A stretch of DNA of 42,468 nt from CAZCZZ01 sp964503335 (lineage in GTDB: Bacteria; Verrucomicrobiota; Kiritimatiellia; CAIVKH01), in the NCBI GenBank assembly GCA_964503335.1, contig CAZCZZ010000033.1, positions 1-42,468 of the forward strand, written 5' to 3'. This document shows, piece after piece, positions 38,073 to 42,468 of the stretch. A model generated the notes under the pieces. It was not told where the DNA came from, did not search any database, and worked only from the letters and a program-made list of their open reading frames with translations. Both the position numbers and the translations under genes were made by a program. Within the stretch, counting starts at the first letter, position 1, and each line of letters opens with the position of its first letter.

Positions 38073-41000
38073 CTACTTCGGGTGTCCGACGCGTGCGAAG
38101 GGCGTTGTGAAGCTGTCCACGTCGCCCCATTCCTTGGACGAGTTCCAGACCTCCACACCGGGGGTGTCGAGCGTCGTTTCGTCGTGCGGGATGGAATCCA
38201 TGCAAGAAACCGAACCGGCGCCCATCATGACACCGATGCCGTTGCTTTCGAGCTGGGCGCGGGTGATCTGCAGGAAGCTGAGCGGAATCTTGCACTCGTA
38301 GAAGCTGTCGCGCGTCGTCGTGTGACCCTGTGTCATGAAGTCGCGCGTGGGCGCACCGACGTCGTTCCGGTTATCCGCCTCGTTCACGCCCCAGAGCTGG
38401 GTGTGACCCAGGGAGCTGCTCTTTGCATACGAGACGCCGGCCGTAGCCGCTGTCTTGTAGTTCACGCCGCCGTCGTCGAGGGCGAAGACGCCGTTCACGG
38501 CGCGCGAGATGAAGCCCTGCCAGAGGCTGCCGGCCATGTACATCTGGTAGTCGGGAATATCGGTGCCGGTCCAGTAGGGCTGGGCGCCGTTCTTGCTCCA
38601 CACGTCCTTCGGGGCGCCTGCGCCCTGGATCGTATCGATCGCAAGCCACTGCAGGATGCCGTCGTTGGACGAGATCTTGCCGCCGCCCGAGGAGCCCGCG
38701 TTGGCGGGGTCGATGATGTCGGTCACATCCACGTACTGCCAGGCGAGGTACAGGTGCGTATCGTCCCATGCCGCCCACAGGTGCGTGAAGTCGATCGCCG
38801 CTTCATGGAGCGTCCAGTTGCTGCCGATGGAGCGTGGATCATCATTCGCCATGTCGATGGCGATCAGCATGTTCGTGTTCCAGTCGGAGGCATTGCCGTC
38901 GATCGTGATACCGCCATTGGCGATGGCCTTCCCGAATGTCGGGTTGATGGAGTAGGGCTTTGACGGGCCGAAGGTGAAGCTCTCGTTGACCTTCACGTCC
39001 ACCGTCTTCACCGTGGAGCTGTTGTTTGCGCTGTCGACGGCGATGGCCTTGATGGTCATGTCGATGCCGCTGCCGATGTCCGTGACGTGGATCGCCGCAG
39101 TGTACAGCGTGCTGTTCGTCGTCGGCGTCGCCCCGTTCGTCGTGTAGTAGATTTTCGGCGCCGGGTCGAGGTCGTCCGTGGCCGTCAAGGTCACGTCAAG
39201 CGTTGCCGATGCCGTTGTCGTATTGGAGGGGGAGTGCGACAGCGTGGGAGCCGTGATGTCGGGCTGGTTCGGGTCACGTATCTGGACGTGGTGATTCTGC
39301 GACGCGTTGTTATCCCACGTGGAGTGAGCTGTGTCGTCGATAATCTCGATGGCGAACTGGACGCTGATGCCCATGGGGAAGATGCCGAGGTCGGCTTCCC
39401 ACAGGTCATTGTTTCCGCTCGTCCCGATCTTGGTCATGGGTTTGACCGACCAGTTCTGGCCGTTCGAACTGTAGACGACGTTTGCTGCCACGCCTTCACC
39501 GGACGGCCAGGACTCGGCACGCACGATCAGGTTATCGCCTTCAAACACCGTCTCGATGAGCGGGATGTTGACGCCGGCCGTGCGATAGAATTCTGCGCCG
39601 CCGCTCGTCGGTGCATTTGTGAAGTTGAACACATCGCCACCGGCCGTGAGGTTTGTGACGAAGGTCCACTGCGTCAGGTTGGTGGACTTGAAGAGCTGGT
39701 AAAGACCGCCGTTGCGGCCGGAACCGACGCCGATGTTCATGCCGTTGCCGTTCATGGTCAGGTCGGAGAGATCCGGAATGCGGAGCGCGCGAGGAACGGT
39801 GTTTCCAACCCAGTACACGGAGGGACCATCGTTCGTGCTGCTTCCGTTCACAACGGCCGTGTAATTCGAGCCGCCGCCATTCGCCCATAGCTGATTCGTG
39901 ACCGTCGCTCCGCTGAGCGATATCGCGTACTGGATCGTCTTGCCGGCGCCGAACTGGCCAAGGTTGGCGTGCCAGAAGTCGTTGCTCGTCGTGGTGAAGT
40001 TCAGGGTCAACGGAGCCGTGGGCCAGGTTACGCCGTTGTCTTCGCTGTATACCACGAAGCCGGATGCCGCGGCTCCGGTCGGCCACGACTGGATATCGAT
40101 CCAGAGGTCAGACGACGACGTGATGGCGCCGTTGGTGGGGTAGTGCGACACGTTGCCGATCCACTGGAGCAACTGACCGCTGCCGCCGCCGCCACCGTTG
40201 ACGGTCGCGAGGTAATTCGCCCCATTGTTGTTGTCGACGAAATTGGTGCCGGCGGATTGGGTGATTTCGACGGCGTAGCGGACCTGCGCCGACGCGGGGA
40301 ACTTGCCGAGGTTGGCGTTCCATGCGTTGTTGTTTCCTGTGGTGCCGTTGGCGGAAAGGGCCTTGTTCGACCAGTTCACGCCGTCCGTGCTGAAGCGGAC
40401 CGTGCCGCCGTTCGCGGCGCCGATCGGATACGACTCGGTGTCGATCCACAGGTCGCTCGTGGAGGTGATCGCGCCGTTGGTCGGGAAGTGGCGGGTATTG
40501 CCGATCCAGACCAGACCGTTCGTCGAGCCGCCGCCGCCGTGTTCTTCGAGCTTGAGGAACTGGGCGATCGAGCCTTCCTGGCCCTTGTCGCCGGAGAACG
40601 AAACGAAGATACCGTTAGCCGCAATGTCCGCGCCGCTGCGACCTTGCGCCCAGAGTTGGACGTTCGGTGTCGTCGAGGCGAGGTTGCGGACGTTGTAGGT
40701 TCGGGTCGGGTTCAGGAAAATCGGGGCCACGTTGACATTGAAGTTGCCCGAGTTCGCCGTGCCGGGCTGGAGGTTGACGCAGGCGAGAACGACGTTCTGG
40801 TCTTTCGGATCCCAGCCATGGTTCGTGTACTTGAGGACCGAGAAGATCTTGGGGTGGGGACCCTGGCCGCCGGTGCGGTCGATGTAGTACTGGTCTGCGA
40901 CGCGGAGGGCAACCGAGCGGGAGCGACCGAGATTCGCGTCCTTGTAGCGGTGCCAGAGCGAAGGATTGTCGCCACTGTTGCGGCCATTCCAGAGGTTGTT

Positions 41001-42468
41001 GAAATTGTGGTAATTGCGGATGTCGGGGATCGTGCGCCCGAACTCGACACGCTCCCGGCTGAACTGGCCGAGCGCATCGTAGCCGAGCTCCTGGCCCTGA
41101 TACATCTGCGGCGAGCCGTCAATCGCGCAGAACACGCTGTGCATCGCCACGGCGTCCCACTTGCGACCGAGCCAGGGGCCCTGGTCGTGGTTCATCGTGC
41201 CGCGGAGAATGAGGGCGAGACCGAATTGCGTCTTGCGCTGGTCGATGATATTGCGGAGGTCGGTGGTCTGGATGTCGCCGTCTTCGACGATCGCCCAGAG
41301 CTGGTTCTCATTGATCGCATCGAAGCCGCCCTTCCAGGCGCGGTAGGCGATATTGCCGCCGTCGAGCGATTCCGAGACGAAGTAGAGCTCGGGCTTGATG
41401 GTCTTGGCCTTGTTGATGAGATACTGCCACGCCTGGCGGGGGAGACCCTGCGCGAAGTCGCAGCGGAAGCCGCCCATCGTGCCGCCGGTCTTCTCGATCC
41501 AGTACTTGATGAAGTACGCGTAGTAATCGACCATCTTCTTTACTTCCGACGAGGCGTTCCAGGTGCCGTCACTCGTGTCGTTGATGTTGCCGAGCGCCGG
41601 ATAGGTGCCCCAGAAGAGGTCGAAGGCGTCCGGCCAGACGAAGTCATTGCGGTCAGCGGGCGCCGGGCCGATCTGCGTGCTGTTGTCGGCCGGCTGTGTG
41701 TAGAGATAGCCAGCCCATGTTTCCGGCTTCTTGAACGTCAGGCAATTGGTGTCCTTTGTTCCGACGTACTTCGAGAACCACTGCGGCTTCACATTGCGCA
41801 TCTGGGCGAGAGGGTTGGCCGCGATGACTTCGGGATTGTCCGGGTCACGCTCGATCTCGATATCCGTCGAGACATGGTTGAAAATAACGTCGGAGATGAT
41901 CTTCACGCCCTTGGAACTGGCGTTGATGACGAAGTTCGTGAACTCCTGCATGGCCGTGGCGCGTGTGCCGTCGGACCCCATGTGCTCGGCGACCTGGAAG
42001 AGGTTCTTGATGGAGTACGGGCTCGCGGGATCGCCCGTATTGCAGTCGCTCTTCGCGCCGATCGGGTGGAAGGGCTGGAGCCAGATCGTGTTGACGCCGA
42101 GCGCCTTGATGTAGTCGACGTTCCAGTTCTTCGTTGTGTTGGTAAGCGACGCAAACGTGCTGCGGTTTGCGAAATCGTTGCCCGTCGCGTTGACGACGTT
42201 GGCCTGCATTTCATAGACCACCATGTCCCGCGTCTCGACGTCGGAGATGTTGATGACGGGATTGCGACCCGCGTAGTAGCGCCAGTTGCCGTCGCCCGAC
42301 ACCTTGTAGCGGGCGCGTATGTCGTAGGATCCGCACTTGCGGGCGGGGAGGGTGACGGACCAGTTTCCGCTGCCGACATTGGCCATCGCGTACGCGCCCC
42401 AGTAGCCGTTCGTATCGCCGGCGACGACCGTCGCAGGGTCCGCCGGGTTCAACGTCGCCTGGTCACGC
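38073..42468 (-). CDS. Very large secreted GH13 alpha-amylase-like enzyme, 5' end beyond the window
   Basis: At least 1464 aa; the frame stays open to the right edge, so the N-terminus and signal peptide are missing. Residues below count from the TTG at 42452. A beta domain (1-70) precedes the GH13 barrel: SDVIFNHVS (187-195), GFRCDFAQG with nucleophile Asp332, SESLDG with Glu361 and MNHDQG with Asp423. After a beta domain come two similar modules (647-752 and 762-869), a spacer with a FYRT-ending module (about 880-960), a third module (964-1058), a chitobiase-like CHB_HEX domain (1067-1155) and a CBM9-like domain starting ITIDGNASDWN (1183 to end). Modules end VDNNNGANY, WANGGGSNY and WDNNASQNH, like starch-binding domains. 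It would act outside the cell on starch-like polymers. Confidence 0.9.
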   Translation of the reverse strand, partial: RDQATLNPADPATVVAGDTNGYWGAYAMANVGSGNWSVTLPARKCGSYDIRARYKVSGDGNWRYYAGRNPVINISDVETRDMVVYEMQANVVNATGNDFANRSTFASLTNTTKNWNVDYIKALGVNTIWLQPFHPIGAKSDCNTGDPASPYSIKNLFQVAEHMGSDGTRATAMQEFTNFVINASSKGVKIISDVIFNHVSTDIEIERDPDNPEVIAANPLAQMRNVKPQWFSKYVGTKDTNCLTFKKPETWAGYLYTQPADNSTQIGPAPADRNDFVWPDAFDLFWGTYPALGNINDTSDGTWNASSEVKKMVDYYAYFIKYWIEKTGGTMGGFRCDFAQGLPRQAWQYLINKAKTIKPELYFVSESLDGGNIAYRAWKGGFDAINENQLWAIVEDGDIQTTDLRNIIDQRKTQFGLALILRGTMNHDQGPWLGRKWDAVAMHSVFCAIDGSPQMYQGQELGYDALGQFSRERVEFGRTIPDIRNYHNFNNLWNGRNSGDNPSLWHRYKDANLGRSRSVALRVADQYYIDRTGGQGPHPKIFSVLKYTNHGWDPKDQNVVLACVNLQPGTANSGNFNVNVAPIFLNPTRTYNVRNLASTTPNVQLWAQGRSGADIAANGIFVSFSGDKGQEGSIAQFLKLEEHGGGGSTNGLVWIGNTRHFPTNGAITSTSDLWIDTESYPIGAANGGTVRFSTDGVNWSNKALSANGTTGNNNAWNANLGKFPASAQVRYAVEITQSAGTNFVDNNNGANYLATVNGGGGGSGQLLQWIGNVSHYPTNGAITSSSDLWIDIQSWPTGAAASGFVVYSEDNGVTWPTAPLTLNFTTTSNDFWHANLGQFGAGKTIQYAISLSGATVTNQLWANGGGSNYTAVVNGSSTNDGPSVYWVGNTVPRALRIPDLSDLTMNGNGMNIGVGSGRNGGLYQLFKSTNLTQWTFVTNLTAGGDVFNFTNAPTSGGAEFYRTAGVNIPLIETVFEGDNLIVRAESWPSGEGVAANVVYSSNGQNWSVKPMTKIGTSGNNDLWEADLGIFPMGISVQFAIEIIDDTAHSTWDNNASQNHHVQIRDPNQPDITAPTLSHSPSNTTTASATLDVTLTATDDLDPAPKIYYTTNGATPTTNSTLYTAAIHVTDIGSGIDMTIKAIAVDSANNSSTVKTVDVKVNESFTFGPSKPYSINPTFGKAIANGGITIDGNASDWNTNMLIAIDMANDDPRSIGSNWTLHEAAIDFTHLWAAWDDTHLYLAWQYVDVTDIIDPANAGSSGGGKISSNDGILQWLAIDTIQGAGAPKDVWSKNGAQPYWTGTDIPDYQMYMAGSLWQGFISRAVNGVFALDDGGVNYKTAATAGVSYAKSSSLGHTQLWGVNEADNRNDVGAPTRDFMTQGHTTTRDSFYECKIPLSFLQITRAQLESNGIGVMMGAGSVSCMDSIPHDETTLDTPGVEVWNSSKEWGDVDSFTTPFARVGHPK

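Overview
ORGANISM. The window is GC-rich, densely coded DNA. It carries no tRNA, rRNA, CRISPR array, phage gene or recognisable insertion sequence. Several traits point to the PVC group, most likely Kiritimatiellota or Verrucomicrobiota from an environmental assembly: large secreted multidomain proteins sharing a module that ends in FYR(V), an ExbB/ExbD cluster with a prenyltransferase-like toroid, a four-helix-bundle (23S rRNA IVS-like) protein with a zinc-ribbon tail, long hairpins between convergent genes, and many genes without a Shine-Dalgarno (SD) site. This placement is inferred from gene content, not from a marker gene. A run of 100 N flanked by the same 55 bases shows the window is a scaffold of short-read contigs. 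LAYOUT. 85-7000: a RhlE-like RNA helicase diverges from a YlbF-family protein with a Cys-rich tail, followed by a secreted OB-fold protein, a secreted Asp-box beta-propeller protein, a BaiN/YhiN-type flavoprotein and a thioredoxin-like secreted protein. 7100-11480 (minus strand): a two-gene carbohydrate ABC importer. One gene fuses the solute-binding protein to the MalF-type permease, the other is a MalG-type permease with a large extra-cytoplasmic insertion, and no ATPase gene is present. 11535-13874: a four-helix-bundle protein containing GATC-rich repeats, two small unknown genes and a lipoprotein L,D-transpeptidase. 13940-18669: a nine-haem cytochrome c fused to surface domains (split by the assembly gap), a P-loop kinase overlapping its stop codon and a secreted TIM-barrel hydrolase. 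18697-21806: a DUF1801 protein, a phospholipase D-like protein and a coiled-coil membrane protein. 21940-28747: two secreted TPR proteins, ExbB, two ExbD and a TonB-like anchor whose C-terminal part is an alpha/alpha toroid. 28811-31337: MutL and an unknown gene. 31466-42468: an alpha-glucan locus with a secreted GH13 enzyme, a PEGA-type protein, a small secreted starch-binding-like protein behind a LacI-type palindrome, a GH31 alpha-glucosidase without a signal peptide, and a very large secreted GH13 enzyme cut by the right edge. HOW THE PARTS FIT. The glucan locus reads as extracellular binding and cleavage of starch-like polymer, uptake of oligosaccharides (possibly by the fused ABC importer, whose substrate is unknown) and cytoplasmic hydrolysis by GH31. 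The TPR-ExbB-ExbD-ExbD-toroid operon is the best candidate for an incompletely described system. It looks like a proton-driven inner-membrane motor whose TonB-like arm ends in a toroidal domain instead of the usual TonB receptor-contact domain.
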